Positions 52,513 through 61,705 of a stretch of DNA of 64,000 nt are shown here, piece after piece (the first letter of the stretch is position 1; every line of letters starts with the position of its first letter). Both the position numbers and the translations under genes were made by a program. The notes under the pieces are model-generated. The model ran no database searches and was not told the origin of the DNA. It saw only the letters and a program-made list of their open reading frames with translations. The DNA lies in assembly GCA_963790075.1 (NCBI GenBank), contig CAWBNG010000004.1, forward strand, positions 806,001 to 870,000. Direction: 5' to 3'. Source of the DNA: CAYOUV01 sp963790075. GTDB lineage: Bacteria; Chloroflexota; Anaerolineae; Anaerolineales; Villigracilaceae.

Positions 52513-54999
52513 ATGAAGAAACGTATTTTTTCCTGGCTGTCGATTTTAACGGCGATCAGCATTCTCACAGTGGCCTGCGCATTTTCTTTACCATTCAACA
52601 CAACGCAAGCCCCGCTGGGCACAAACACATCTGGTGCGGGTGATCAGGGCAGCCAGCCATACGAAATTACCGGTGAATTTGATTACACCAACAGCATCAT
52701 TACTACATATTACGTAGAGCAAGCGGTGGCGTTGGTTGATATGTACGGTTTTGTCGAACGCGACCGGGAGTGGGAAATCCCGGTCGCTTCGCAGACCCTG
52801 GGTTACCTGGCTTTAGATTCGCAAAAAAAACACGGTTCCTATACCCTGCAATTACCTGCCAGACCAACTGGTCAGATGGTGGATGTCGACAATAATGGAC
52901 AGAAAAATGCCGGGGTGCAGATCTTCGCGGTTTCGTATTGGCCAAACCTGACCGGTGGCCCGTATTCGGTCGCTGATGACGCCTCCAAGGGTTGGCCGAC
53001 CTACCTGGCCTCAGTCGTCACCGATACTGAGAACGAGGACGAAGTGATTGGCGGAAATCTCGTCGTCTGGGCGCCGGATGCGAACCAGGAATTCCCAACC
53101 GGTTTTGGTGCGGACGGCAAGCTGTTCACGGCGGACGATCCGGTCGGAATTCTCCCGGCGGGCTACTCGATCGTCAACCTTGACAAAGAACCCTTCACTG
53201 TTACCCAACAGCCGGAACCGAGCCTGGCCCTGTATGAGCCCAAAGATATCGCCATCAAAGATTTTTCGAAAGATTCCTACACCCAGGCTTTTGACAAGAT
53301 GTTTGAGATCGTGCGTAAGGAGTATGCTTTTAATGGGATTGAAGGAAAACAGCCGAATTGGGATAGCTTATATGCTGAATTGCAGCCGCGTGTGGAAGCT
53401 GCCGAGAAAAATAAAGACCCCAAGGCTTTTTATGATGTACTCCAAGATTTCACGCTTGCCTTCAAGGACGGTCACGTTGGTTTGGACGGCGGGAACGTTG
53501 GCACTCAAGAATTCCTGGATGCCACAGCTGGTGGCTATGGTTTTGCGATCCGCGAATTGGATGATGGCAGCGTTATCGTAACTTATGTGCTGGCTGGCAG
53601 CCCGGTTGCTCAGGCTGGCATGCAGGTCGGCGCGCAGGTAACTGCATTCAACGGTCAATCGATCAAGGACGCGATCAGCAATGTCAAGCCCTGGACGCCG
53701 CAGTCCACGGAAATGTCTTATCGCTACCAGCAGTCGCGTTATCTGCTACGTGCCCCACTCGGCACGCAGGCCGGTGTGACGTTCTCCAATCCTGACGGCC
53801 AGTCTCAGACTTTGAATCTGACTGCCATCGCTGAACGCCAGTCATTCGGTGTCACTTCGATTTTCGCCGGCTCAGACCCAAATGCCCTGCCGATTGAGTA
53901 TAAAATCCTCAATTCAGGCGTAGGGTACGTGAAGATTAATTCGAACTATGATGACCTGAACCTGATAATCCGACTTTTTGAGCGTGCTCTCACCACCTTC
54001 CAAAACAACAAGGTGGCGGGAATCGTGATCGACCTGCGCCAGAACTCCGGTGGCGCGCCGTTAGGTCTGGCAGGTTTCCTAACTCAAAATGAGATTACCA
54101 TGGGCCAGTTGGAATATTACAGCAGCAAGACCGGCAAGTTCGAACCCGAAGGCTTGCCTGACAAGATCACACCCAACCAGGAACAATATCATTTCGATAA
54201 GCAGGTGCTACTGGTAGGGCAAGCCTGCGCCAGCGCCTGCGAATTGGAAGCTTATGGCTTTAGTAAGGTGCCCGGCATGATCGTTGTCGGGCAAAATCCG
54301 ACTTCCGGAACTGAAGCCGAAGTAGCGCGCGGGCAGTTCATCCTGCCCGAGGGCATGTCCTTGCAGATTCCGACCGGTCGCTTCATCCTGCCGGATGGCA
54401 GCATCTTTCTGGAGGGTAAAGGCGTCGCTCCTACCTTGCGCGTTCCGGTCGATGCGAAGACTGTCCTGTCGAACGAGGACGTAGTACTGAAAGCGGGCGA
54501 ACAAGCGGTACTACAGCCGCAAGGGGCGGGGATTGAACCGTCCGGTCCGCCGAAAATGATGGATAAAATTGCAGCCGAAGCAGCTTTGAGTGGAGGGGCA
54601 AAATTCCTCGAACAGTTGGCACGCGAAAACTATTCGGATGCGGATTATGCCCAACCAGGCACGCTGACCTTTACAGTCCAGGCTTCTCAATCTGATAAGT
54701 TGATTTGGGGCGGCATCTGGTGTGCCTCAACCAAAGAAGTTCTGGCTGACAATCTGAAGTCGATCCAGTACAAATTTGCCCTGGATGGGAAAGATGTGCC
54801 CAGTGACCAGCTGGCTGTTTTCGAGACGCCTTCTCAAAATCTGTTTTGCCACTTGATCTATACGGCGCTAAGCGATTGGCCGGCTGGTGAGCACCGTCTC
54901 AGCACGACAATGACGATGACGAAAAAGGTCAATGATGGGCAAACGGATTATCTACCGGGTGATTACGTGCTGGATTACAGCGTGTTTGTCACGCCGTAG
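52513..54999 (+). CDS. S41 family peptidase with PDZ domain, lipoprotein-like
   Basis: An 828-residue exported protein. The signal (FSWLSILTAISILTVAC) may be a lipobox. The first 250 residues are beta-rich with calcium-type loops (DVDNNGQKNAG and GADGKLFTADDP). Then comes an S41/C-terminal processing peptidase: PDZ about 350-410 (GSPVAQAGMQVGAQV), then VAGIVIDLRQNSGG and nucleophile region GQACASACELEAYGF. S41 enzymes cut unfolded or C-terminal ends. The last 170 residues form another beta domain. ATG 52513 is preceded by AGGAGAG. Confidence 0.88.
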   Translation: MKKRIFSWLSILTAISILTVACAFSLPFNTTQAPLGTNTSGAGDQGSQPYEITGEFDYTNSIITTYYVEQAVALVDMYGFVERDREWEIPVASQTLGYLALDSQKKHGSYTLQLPARPTGQMVDVDNNGQKNAGVQIFAVSYWPNLTGGPYSVADDASKGWPTYLASVVTDTENEDEVIGGNLVVWAPDANQEFPTGFGADGKLFTADDPVGILPAGYSIVNLDKEPFTVTQQPEPSLALYEPKDIAIKDFSKDSYTQAFDKMFEIVRKEYAFNGIEGKQPNWDSLYAELQPRVEAAEKNKDPKAFYDVLQDFTLAFKDGHVGLDGGNVGTQEFLDATAGGYGFAIRELDDGSVIVTYVLAGSPVAQAGMQVGAQVTAFNGQSIKDAISNVKPWTPQSTEMSYRYQQSRYLLRAPLGTQAGVTFSNPDGQSQTLNLTAIAERQSFGVTSIFAGSDPNALPIEYKILNSGVGYVKINSNYDDLNLIIRLFERALTTFQNNKVAGIVIDLRQNSGGAPLGLAGFLTQNEITMGQLEYYSSKTGKFEPEGLPDKITPNQEQYHFDKQVLLVGQACASACELEAYGFSKVPGMIVVGQNPTSGTEAEVARGQFILPEGMSLQIPTGRFILPDGSIFLEGKGVAPTLRVPVDAKTVLSNEDVVLKAGEQAVLQPQGAGIEPSGPPKMMDKIAAEAALSGGAKFLEQLARENYSDADYAQPGTLTFTVQASQSDKLIWGGIWCASTKEVLADNLKSIQYKFALDGKDVPSDQLAVFETPSQNLFCHLIYTALSDWPAGEHRLSTTMTMTKKVNDGQTDYLPGDYVLDYSVFVTP

Positions 55000-55030
55000 T
55001 GATTCTGGGTGTTGGAATGCATAATGACAA

Positions 55031-55072
55031 AATAGAGCACCGGTACTTACAATGGCCGGTGCTCTATTAATT
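55031..55072. terminator. Bidirectional intrinsic terminator
   Basis: Perfect 13-base stem AATAGAGCACCGG/CCGGTGCTCTATT between convergent genes. T-rich tail. Confidence 0.85.
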
Positions 55073-55085
55073 ATTCTATTTAAAT

Positions 55086-55769
55086 TTAATCCACAAACCT
55101 GTATTTGATCAAAGTCCACATTGCCTCGAAGGCGTCTTTAATTTTGATCTTTTTCCCCTCGGTATAATCGCGCGGGTAAAAAGTGATTGGCACCTCGAAG
55201 ATGCGCACCTTGCGTTTGAGCATCTTGGCGGTGAATTCCGGCTCGAAGTCGAAGCGTTTGGCGTGTAGGGGAACCCCCTCCAGGACTTCTTTACGAAAGA
55301 CTTTGTAACCGGTTTCCATATCCGTCAGGATATTGTTATACAAGATATTGGTCATCAGGGTTAAGATTTTGTTGGCAACCATATTCCAGAACAGGATTGG
55401 TCGCCGGGCTGCACCCAGGAAGCGCGACCCATAAACCACATCGGCGGCATCCTCCTCGAGCGGGCGTAATAAATTGGGATACTCGCGCGGATCGTATTCC
55501 AGATCGGCATCCTGGATTAGGAGAATATCGCCTTGCGCAGCAGCGATGCCGTCACGCACGGCTGAGCCTTTACCGCTGTTGCTCTCGTGCAGCAAAACGT
55601 GAATATTTTGCTTACCGTCCAATTCTTTGAGGATCTCACGGGTGCCGTCTTGTGAACCGTCATCCACAATGACGATCTCCCAAACCAGTTTAGTGGCCTG
55701 GACGCGTTTGACAATTTCGCGGATGCTGTTAACTTCGTTAAAGACAGGGATGATGACAGAAAGATTCAT
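55086..55769 (-). CDS. Family 2 glycosyltransferase, dolichyl-phosphate mannose synthase-like
   Basis: A 227-residue GT2 enzyme of the DPM1-like type. SVIIPVFNEVNSI and EIVIVDDGSQDGT at the start, DADLEYDPREYPNLL (metal Asp-x-Asp), then GYKVFRKEVL and FEPEFTAKM. Such enzymes transfer sugar to polyprenyl phosphate or act on membrane lipids. There is no membrane domain. ATG 55769 is selected as it starts the family fold. A TATAAT seven bases upstream suggests a leaderless transcript. Confidence 0.92.
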   Translation of the reverse strand: MNLSVIIPVFNEVNSIREIVKRVQATKLVWEIVIVDDGSQDGTREILKELDGKQNIHVLLHESNSGKGSAVRDGIAAAQGDILLIQDADLEYDPREYPNLLRPLEEDAADVVYGSRFLGAARRPILFWNMVANKILTLMTNILYNNILTDMETGYKVFRKEVLEGVPLHAKRFDFEPEFTAKMLKRKVRIFEVPITFYPRDYTEGKKIKIKDAFEAMWTLIKYRFVD

Positions 55770-55776
55770 GCGGCAA

Positions 55777-55782
55777 ATTATA
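55777..55782 (-). promoter_or_regulatory. -10 box of the GT2 gene, leaderless type
   Basis: On the reverse strand TATAAT ends seven bases before ATG 55769. Confidence 0.5.
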
Positions 55783-55826
55783 TACGATAAATACAAAAGT
55801 TTAGAAAATCGATTGATACGCCGTGC

Positions 55827-55832
55827 TATAAT
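55827..55832 (+). promoter_or_regulatory. -10 box of the leader peptide/ATPase operon
   Basis: TATAAT ends five bases before ATG 55838; transcription should begin at or within that start codon. Confidence 0.5.
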
Positions 55833-55837
55833 TCGGA

Positions 55838-55906
55838 ATGCATGAATTATTATTTTTTGTAATCATTTTGATGATACCGGATAGCATGGGTTGGAGGATT
55901 AGATGA
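55838..55906 (+). CDS. 22-residue hydrophobic leader peptide
   Basis: A tiny ORF: MHELLFFVIILMIPD and seven more residues. It begins at the predicted transcription start and its TGA overlaps the ATPase start (ATGA at 55903-55906). A ribosome ending here could pass straight to the ATPase, which has its own GGAGG inside the peptide gene. It may only serve translation coupling. A signalling role is not excluded. Confidence 0.45.
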   Translation: MHELLFFVIILMIPDSMGWRIR

Positions 55907-57234
55907 CCAATATTCCCACACAACAAGTTCCATCTCTGCCCGGGACTGGATTTTTACCTCCGGCAATTGCCAATTTGGAAGACACAGGTCTTTCCCCACT
56001 CTGGTTGCAAGATTTAGCACTTAAGATCCTTTATTTTGGGGGTTATCTCTCAGGCTTTAAGATTTCTGAAGAAATTGCGCTGCCCTTTGCCGGAGTGACA
56101 GATCAGATTCTGGAAGTACTCAAGCGAGAAAAGTTGATCGAGGTCAAATCCTCGCAGATTGGATTGGGTGAAGGCGGTTATCAATACGCAATTACCGGTG
56201 CTGGGGTCGCACGCGCTCGCGAGGCGCTCGAACGCAGCCAATATGCTGGTCCCGCTCCCGTACCGATCGATGTCTACAATGCTTCCATGCGCCGTCAAAT
56301 GCGCAGCCGGATGGTCGTCACAGCCCGGCAAATGCGGCAGATCCTATCGCAGCTGGTAATTTCCGAGTCAACTTTTCAGACACTTGGCCCGGCACTTAAT
56401 TCGGGATCCTCGATCTTTCTGTATGGACCTCCAGGAAATGGCAAGACCAGTATTGCGCGCGCTTTTGGAAACTTGATCCTGCAACAAAATATGTATATTC
56501 CTCATGCGCTGCATGTGGATGGACAGGTTGTCAAGTTGTATGATTCGGTTAATCACCAACTGGCGCCTGAACAGGATTCGTTGGGAACGGGAACGGGATC
56601 ATTGCGCACCAGTACCCGCCGTGACCCGCGTTGGGTCAAGATCCGCCGGCCATTTATTGTTGTTGGCGGTGAGTTGACGCTGGATGGCCTGGACCTGGTT
56701 TTCGACGATACCAACAAGTTTTACGAAGCCCCATTCCAAGTCAAAGCCAATGGCGGTATCCTGTTGATCGATGACTTTGGACGTCAACAGGTTCGGCCGC
56801 GAGACTTGCTCAATCGCTGGATTGTTCCATTGGAAAACCGTGTTGACTTCCTGACTTTGCATACAGGTCGCAAGATTGAGATTCCCTTTGATGTATTGGT
56901 TGTCTTTTCGACCAACCTGCCACCCAGAGACTTGGTTGATGAGGCCTTCCTGCGCCGCCTGCGTCACAAGATTGAGATTGGCGATCCTTCTTACGAGGAG
57001 TATCGTGAGATTTTCCGCCGCGTTGCGCAGGCTAAAGGCATCCCGTACAGCGATCAGGGTTTAGCTTACCTGCTGCAAGAGTGGTACATCAAACGCAATC
57101 GCAAATTACGCGCTTCTCATCCCCGGGATATGTGCGACCAAATCCTTGACATCGCCCGTTACTTGGCTATCGATCCCGAAATGAGCAAGGAGATGATCGA
57201 CCGGGCTGCACAAGCTTACTTTGTGGAGCTCTAA
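55903..57234 (+). CDS. AAA family ATPase with N-terminal winged helix
   Basis: A 443-residue protein. About residues 30-110 look like a winged-helix or regulatory module (ISEEIALPFAGVTDQILEVLK); the AAA domain follows with Walker A GPPGNGKTSIARAFG (175-189), Walker B ILLIDDFG (about 286), and Arg-finger type FLRRLRHKIEI. Such predicted chaperone-like ATPases are found in several phyla, often near type IV pilus or secretion genes; here they are not. GGAGG precedes ATG 55903. It is cotranscribed with GDPD directly after it. Confidence 0.85.
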   Translation: MTNIPTQQVPSLPGTGFLPPAIANLEDTGLSPLWLQDLALKILYFGGYLSGFKISEEIALPFAGVTDQILEVLKREKLIEVKSSQIGLGEGGYQYAITGAGVARAREALERSQYAGPAPVPIDVYNASMRRQMRSRMVVTARQMRQILSQLVISESTFQTLGPALNSGSSIFLYGPPGNGKTSIARAFGNLILQQNMYIPHALHVDGQVVKLYDSVNHQLAPEQDSLGTGTGSLRTSTRRDPRWVKIRRPFIVVGGELTLDGLDLVFDDTNKFYEAPFQVKANGGILLIDDFGRQQVRPRDLLNRWIVPLENRVDFLTLHTGRKIEIPFDVLVVFSTNLPPRDLVDEAFLRRLRHKIEIGDPSYEEYREIFRRVAQAKGIPYSDQGLAYLLQEWYIKRNRKLRASHPRDMCDQILDIARYLAIDPEMSKEMIDRAAQAYFVEL

Positions 57235-57987
57235 GTGCTGAACGAACTTCCTCGTCCAGTTGTTTTTGCTCATCGGGGTGCTTCGTCGATGGCACCCGAG
57301 AATACCTTGGCCGCCTTTCAATTGGCTGCTGAGCTGGGTGCTGATGCCGTTGAACTGGATGTAAAATTGACTGCAGATGGGGTCCCAGTCGTCATCCACG
57401 ACCCAAATGTGGATCGCACGACAAATGGAACCGGTCGCATTGCTGATCTGTCATTTACTGCCCTGCGTGAACTTGACGCAGGCAGTTTTATGTCTGAAAA
57501 ATTTCACGGCGAGCCAATTCCCACCTTGGAAGAAGTCTTCGAAGCTGTGGGACAACGTCTGCTCATCAATGTAGAACTGACCAACTATACGACGCCCCGT
57601 GATGATTTGGTCGAGAAAGTTGTTGCCATGGTTAAACGCCACAGCATGCAGGAAAGGGTCGTTTTTTCCTCGTTCTTTCCCGGAAACTTGAACAAGGCTG
57701 CGAAATCCCTGCCGGAAACTCCCTGTGGTTTGCTGACTCTCAAAGGCTGGCTGGGCTGGCCCGGTCGTACTATTGGTTACACTCGAAAAATTTACACTGC
57801 CCTGCACCCCTATCAATCGGATGTGAATGCTCAACTGGTTAAACGTGTTCACCAAAAGGGCAAACGCGTTCACGTTTGGACAGTGAATGCTGAGGCTGAA
57901 ATGAAGCGACTTCATTCACTGGGTGTGGATGGTATTATCACCGATGATGTACAACTAGCGAGAAATCTATTCGGAGGCGCCACATGA
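57235..57987 (+). CDS. Glycerophosphodiester phosphodiesterase
   Basis: A 250-residue cytoplasmic GDPD that cleaves glycerophosphodiesters to glycerol-3-phosphate and an alcohol. Catalytic pattern: FAHRGASSMAPENTLAAF, then ADAVELDVKLTADGVPVVIHDPNVDRTTNG (shown in its two parts), and VHVWTVNAE near the end. A GTG start follows the ATPase stop with no gap. Its ATGA end overlaps the next gene. Confidence 0.95.
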   Translation: MLNELPRPVVFAHRGASSMAPENTLAAFQLAAELGADAVELDVKLTADGVPVVIHDPNVDRTTNGTGRIADLSFTALRELDAGSFMSEKFHGEPIPTLEEVFEAVGQRLLINVELTNYTTPRDDLVEKVVAMVKRHSMQERVVFSSFFPGNLNKAAKSLPETPCGLLTLKGWLGWPGRTIGYTRKIYTALHPYQSDVNAQLVKRVHQKGKRVHVWTVNAEAEMKRLHSLGVDGIITDDVQLARNLFGGAT

Positions 57988-58937
57988 TTCCTCCGGAATG
58001 GCTGGACGAAGCCGATGCCCGTATTGCACCTTATATCCACAGAACGCCGCTGACCTACGATGCGGCGCTTGATGTCTATTTTAAGTGGGACAATCAGCAG
58101 GTAACCGGTTCATTCAAAGCGCGAGGTGCGTTGAATAAAGTACTGACCTTGCTGGAATGGGAACGCGAAGTTGGTATTGTGACAGCCTCCGCAGGCAATC
58201 ACGGCCAAGGGGTTGCTTTGGCGGGTAAGCAGGTCGGTGCCCCGGTGACGGTTTTTGCTTCTGCGCAAGCTCCAGCGATCAAACTGGATGCAATGCGCAA
58301 CCTTGGAGCAGAGGTACGGCTAGTTGATGGGGGATATGCCGAAGCTGAAGCGGCTGGCTTGAAGCATGCCACCGAATCCGGCAAGACCTGGATTTCCCCT
58401 TACAACGATGGTCAGGTGGTTGCCGGACAGGGTACACTGGCCATGGAAGTTGCCCGTGAGTTAAATCTATCCTTTGTCCCGACCTGGCTGGTACCCGTCA
58501 GTGGTGGCGGATTAATTTCTGGTGTCGGTGCATTCCTGTCACGTTTCAATCCGCGTCCGCGCCTGATCGGTGTTCAAGCTGAGGCTTCAGCATTCATGCA
58601 TTCATTGTATTATCACAACACGCAGCAAAACGTCCCTGATCTTCCCAGTCTGGCGGATGGCCTGACGGGGGCGGTTGAAGAGGGTTCGGTGACCATCTCG
58701 CTGGTCAAACAATTCGTGGATGAAATCATACTGGTGTCGGAAGATGAGATCAGGCGGGCAGTCGCCCTTTCGTGGCATAAATACGGCCAGAAGGTAGAAG
58801 GGGCCGGAGCGGTTGGGCTGGCAGCCATCCTGTCGGAAAAGGTCAATGCTCGTCCCGCGGTCGTCGTGGTTTCGGGGGGAAATATCCAACCCGAGATCCA
58901 TGCAGAAATTTGTCAAAGTTTTGCAGGAGATGCATGA
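57984..58937 (+). CDS. Threonine/serine dehydratase, PLP-dependent
   Basis: A 317-residue fold-type II PLP enzyme. Schiff-base Lys in VTGSFKARGALNK (about 46), ASAGNHGQGVALA, and Gly-rich phosphate loop PVSGGGLISG. It lacks the C-terminal ACT-like regulatory domain of biosynthetic IlvA, so it is a catabolic threonine dehydratase or serine racemase-like enzyme. ATG 57984 overlaps the GDPD stop, and its own stop overlaps the next start. Confidence 0.92.
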   Translation: MIPPEWLDEADARIAPYIHRTPLTYDAALDVYFKWDNQQVTGSFKARGALNKVLTLLEWEREVGIVTASAGNHGQGVALAGKQVGAPVTVFASAQAPAIKLDAMRNLGAEVRLVDGGYAEAEAAGLKHATESGKTWISPYNDGQVVAGQGTLAMEVARELNLSFVPTWLVPVSGGGLISGVGAFLSRFNPRPRLIGVQAEASAFMHSLYYHNTQQNVPDLPSLADGLTGAVEEGSVTISLVKQFVDEIILVSEDEIRRAVALSWHKYGQKVEGAGAVGLAAILSEKVNARPAVVVVSGGNIQPEIHAEICQSFAGDA

Positions 58938-61705
58938 GAGCCAAGCGCTTATTCTCAGCCCTGATGTTGTTGATACTGGTCGCGTCTTTAATGGGATCGG
59001 TTGTGTTTCCGCCAGTCTCTGTATTGGCGCAAACTGCGACACCACCACCGGCTGTGGGCGCATTACTTGAATCGATGACACCCGAAGAGCGTGTCGGGCA
59101 ATTGTTTTTAGTAACCTTTACTGGCACAGACGTTGGAACCAATTCCCAAATCTATGATCTGATCGTTAATCATAACGTTGGCGGGGTTGTGATGGTGGCC
59201 GCTAATGACAATTTTTCGGCTGCTCCGGATACGCTGGCAAATACATTCCAGATGATTGGAGATTTGCAACGTGCGGAGTGGAATAGCTCCCTTTTGCCTT
59301 ACATTGATCTAAAAACAAACAATCCGTTGCAACGCAATTATGTACCGCTGTTTATCGGGATCGCGCAGGATGGGGATGGTCCACCTTATGATCAAATCAT
59401 TAATGACCTGACCCCGCTGCCGAACGAGATGGCTCTTGGAGCAACTTGGAATCCCGACCTGGCAGAACAAACTGGCAACATTCTCGGTCAGGAACTGTCG
59501 GCGCTGGGATTTAACCTGTTCATGGGGCCATCATTGGATGTACTCGAAACTCCCAATCCCAGTGGTGGTGGTGACCTGGGAACGCGCGTCTTCGGCGGTG
59601 ATCCGTATTGGGTTGGAAAGATGGGACAGGCCTATATCAGCGGATTGCATTCGGGCAGCAGCGGCAAATTACTGGTAATCGCCAAACATTTCCCTGGCCG
59701 AGGTAGTTCGGATCGGTTGCCCGAGGAAGAAGTGGCCACCGTACGCAAGTCCTTGGAACAGATGAAACAAATTGAACTGCCTCCATTCTTTGCTGTGACC
59801 GGAAATGCCCCCAGCCCGCAAGCCAAAGTGGACGGTTTATTGGTTTCGCATATTCGATATCAGGGATTTCAAGGCAATATCCGCGCCAGTACACGCCCGA
59901 TCAGCTTTGATCCCCAGGCGCTGGCGCAGATTTTGGCTTTACCGCAATTTGCCTCCTGGCGCGAAAACGGCGGGCTGATTGTCAGTGATGACCTGGGTAG
60001 CCAGGCTGTGCGCCAGTTCTACGACCCGAGCGGGTTCAATTTCCAGGCGCGGCTGGTAGCCCTCAATGCTTTCCTGGCTGGCAATGATATGCTCTACCTG
60101 GGTAATATCCGCTCGAGCGAAGACACCGATTCTTACACTACCGTGCTGCGAGTCCTGGATTACTTTGCCCAGAAATATCGTGAGGATCCGGCTTTTGCAC
60201 AACGTGTTAACGCCGCGGTCGAACGCATTCTCCAAGCCAAGTACGGCATGTACCGGGACCTGTCTCTACCTTACATATTACCTCAAACCGATTACAAGAG
60301 TGTTGTAAATCAAACCAGCCAGATTCCCTTCGAGATTGCCCGCCAGGCTGCCACCTTGATCAGCCCTGACCTGCGTGAGTTGGACACTGTCCTGCCGGGA
60401 CCTCCAGATTATCGTGACAATATTGTATTTATTACGGATGTACAAACTGCTCGCCAATGTAGTACCTGTACCGACCAAGCGATCATATCGCAAACAGAAT
60501 TTCAGGATGTGGTCTTACGCCTTTACGGCCCAAGCGCAGGCGGACAGGTATTCATTAACCATCTCTTCTCACACAGTTTTGACGACCTGAAAGTGGTGTT
60601 GGATGGGGGGGATACGCCTTTATTGGATGATTTGCGCCGCAGTAATTGGGTGGTTCTGTCACTGGCCGGGACCGACAAAGACCAGCCTATCTCCATCCAG
60701 CGATTCCTGTCTGAGCATCAGGATTTGTTACGCGACAAGCACGTGATCCTGTTCTCATTCAGCGCCCCATATTATTTGGATGCTACTGATATTTCCAAAC
60801 TGACGGCCTATTACGATCTATACAGCAAACAACCTCCGTTTGTGGATGTGGCTGCCCGCCTGCTCTATCGCGAATTGACTCCCAAAGGAGCTTCACCGGT
60901 TTCGGTACTGGGAATTGGATATGACCTGATCACTGCCACCTCCCCCGATCCGGGACAAACCATCTCGCTCTTTGCGGATATTCCCTTGCCCTCCACGCCA
61001 GAAAGTCTGACAACAACTCCTGAGCCGACCGCGGTTCCCTTCTACAACGTCGGCGATACGATTGCAGTTCGGACTGGCGAAATTCTCGACCACAATGGCA
61101 ATAATGTCCCGGATGGAACGGTGGTGCGGTTTACCATGACCCTGACAGGGGAAGGCGGTGGTATTTTACAGCAGGTGGATGCCAACACTACGGATGGTAT
61201 TGCACGTGCCTCCTTCCGCTTGGATAAAACTGGTATGATCGAAATCCGTGCCAGTAGCGAGCCCGCAACGGTTTCAGATATTGTCCAACTGGATGTAACG
61301 AGCGGAGAAGCAGCAGCGATGACAGTCATCGCTCCAGTCCCAACTCAAACTCCACTGTTTGAAATTACTCCCACACCAATATCCCAAGAGCCCGGCCTAT
61401 TTTCCATGACGGATGGGCATCCGCCATTCAGCGTCTGGATTTTGGTAGTGCTGGTGTTGATGCTTGGTACCTGGTTCGCTTACAGAATCGGCAGTCAAAT
61501 ACATAACCGACGCTGGGGACTTCGCTGGGCTTTAAGCGTGCTGCTGGGTGGCTTGATTGCTTACAATTATTTGGCGCTTGGATTTCCGGGAAGCACCGCC
61601 TGGGTCTCTACCAGCGGTACCTGGGGAGTGTTAGGTTGGACCATACTTGGGGAAATGCTGGGTTGGAGTGGGGCTTGGATTTGGTCGCAGCGCGCTAGCG
61701 ACTGA
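58934..61705 (+). CDS. Secreted GH3-like protein with Ig domain and membrane tail
   Basis: A 923-residue exported protein. Signal peptide RLFSALMLLILVASL, then a GH3 domain (about 45-390) with LLVIAKHFPGRGSSD and the nucleophile-type GLIVSDDLGSQ. In NagZ-like hexosaminidases a DSH motif follows; here it is SDRLPEE, so the catalytic His is absent. A GH3 C-terminal-like part follows, then an invasin-type Ig domain (about 700-805, VRFTMTLTGEGG), and three membrane helices at the end. Start ATG 58934 has CAGGAG; its A is shared with the preceding stop overlap. Activity is uncertain. Confidence 0.88.
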   Translation: MRAKRLFSALMLLILVASLMGSVVFPPVSVLAQTATPPPAVGALLESMTPEERVGQLFLVTFTGTDVGTNSQIYDLIVNHNVGGVVMVAANDNFSAAPDTLANTFQMIGDLQRAEWNSSLLPYIDLKTNNPLQRNYVPLFIGIAQDGDGPPYDQIINDLTPLPNEMALGATWNPDLAEQTGNILGQELSALGFNLFMGPSLDVLETPNPSGGGDLGTRVFGGDPYWVGKMGQAYISGLHSGSSGKLLVIAKHFPGRGSSDRLPEEEVATVRKSLEQMKQIELPPFFAVTGNAPSPQAKVDGLLVSHIRYQGFQGNIRASTRPISFDPQALAQILALPQFASWRENGGLIVSDDLGSQAVRQFYDPSGFNFQARLVALNAFLAGNDMLYLGNIRSSEDTDSYTTVLRVLDYFAQKYREDPAFAQRVNAAVERILQAKYGMYRDLSLPYILPQTDYKSVVNQTSQIPFEIARQAATLISPDLRELDTVLPGPPDYRDNIVFITDVQTARQCSTCTDQAIISQTEFQDVVLRLYGPSAGGQVFINHLFSHSFDDLKVVLDGGDTPLLDDLRRSNWVVLSLAGTDKDQPISIQRFLSEHQDLLRDKHVILFSFSAPYYLDATDISKLTAYYDLYSKQPPFVDVAARLLYRELTPKGASPVSVLGIGYDLITATSPDPGQTISLFADIPLPSTPESLTTTPEPTAVPFYNVGDTIAVRTGEILDHNGNNVPDGTVVRFTMTLTGEGGGILQQVDANTTDGIARASFRLDKTGMIEIRASSEPATVSDIVQLDVTSGEAAAMTVIAPVPTQTPLFEITPTPISQEPGLFSMTDGHPPFSVWILVVLVLMLGTWFAYRIGSQIHNRRWGLRWALSVLLGGLIAYNYLALGFPGSTAWVSTSGTWGVLGWTILGEMLGWSGAWIWSQRASD

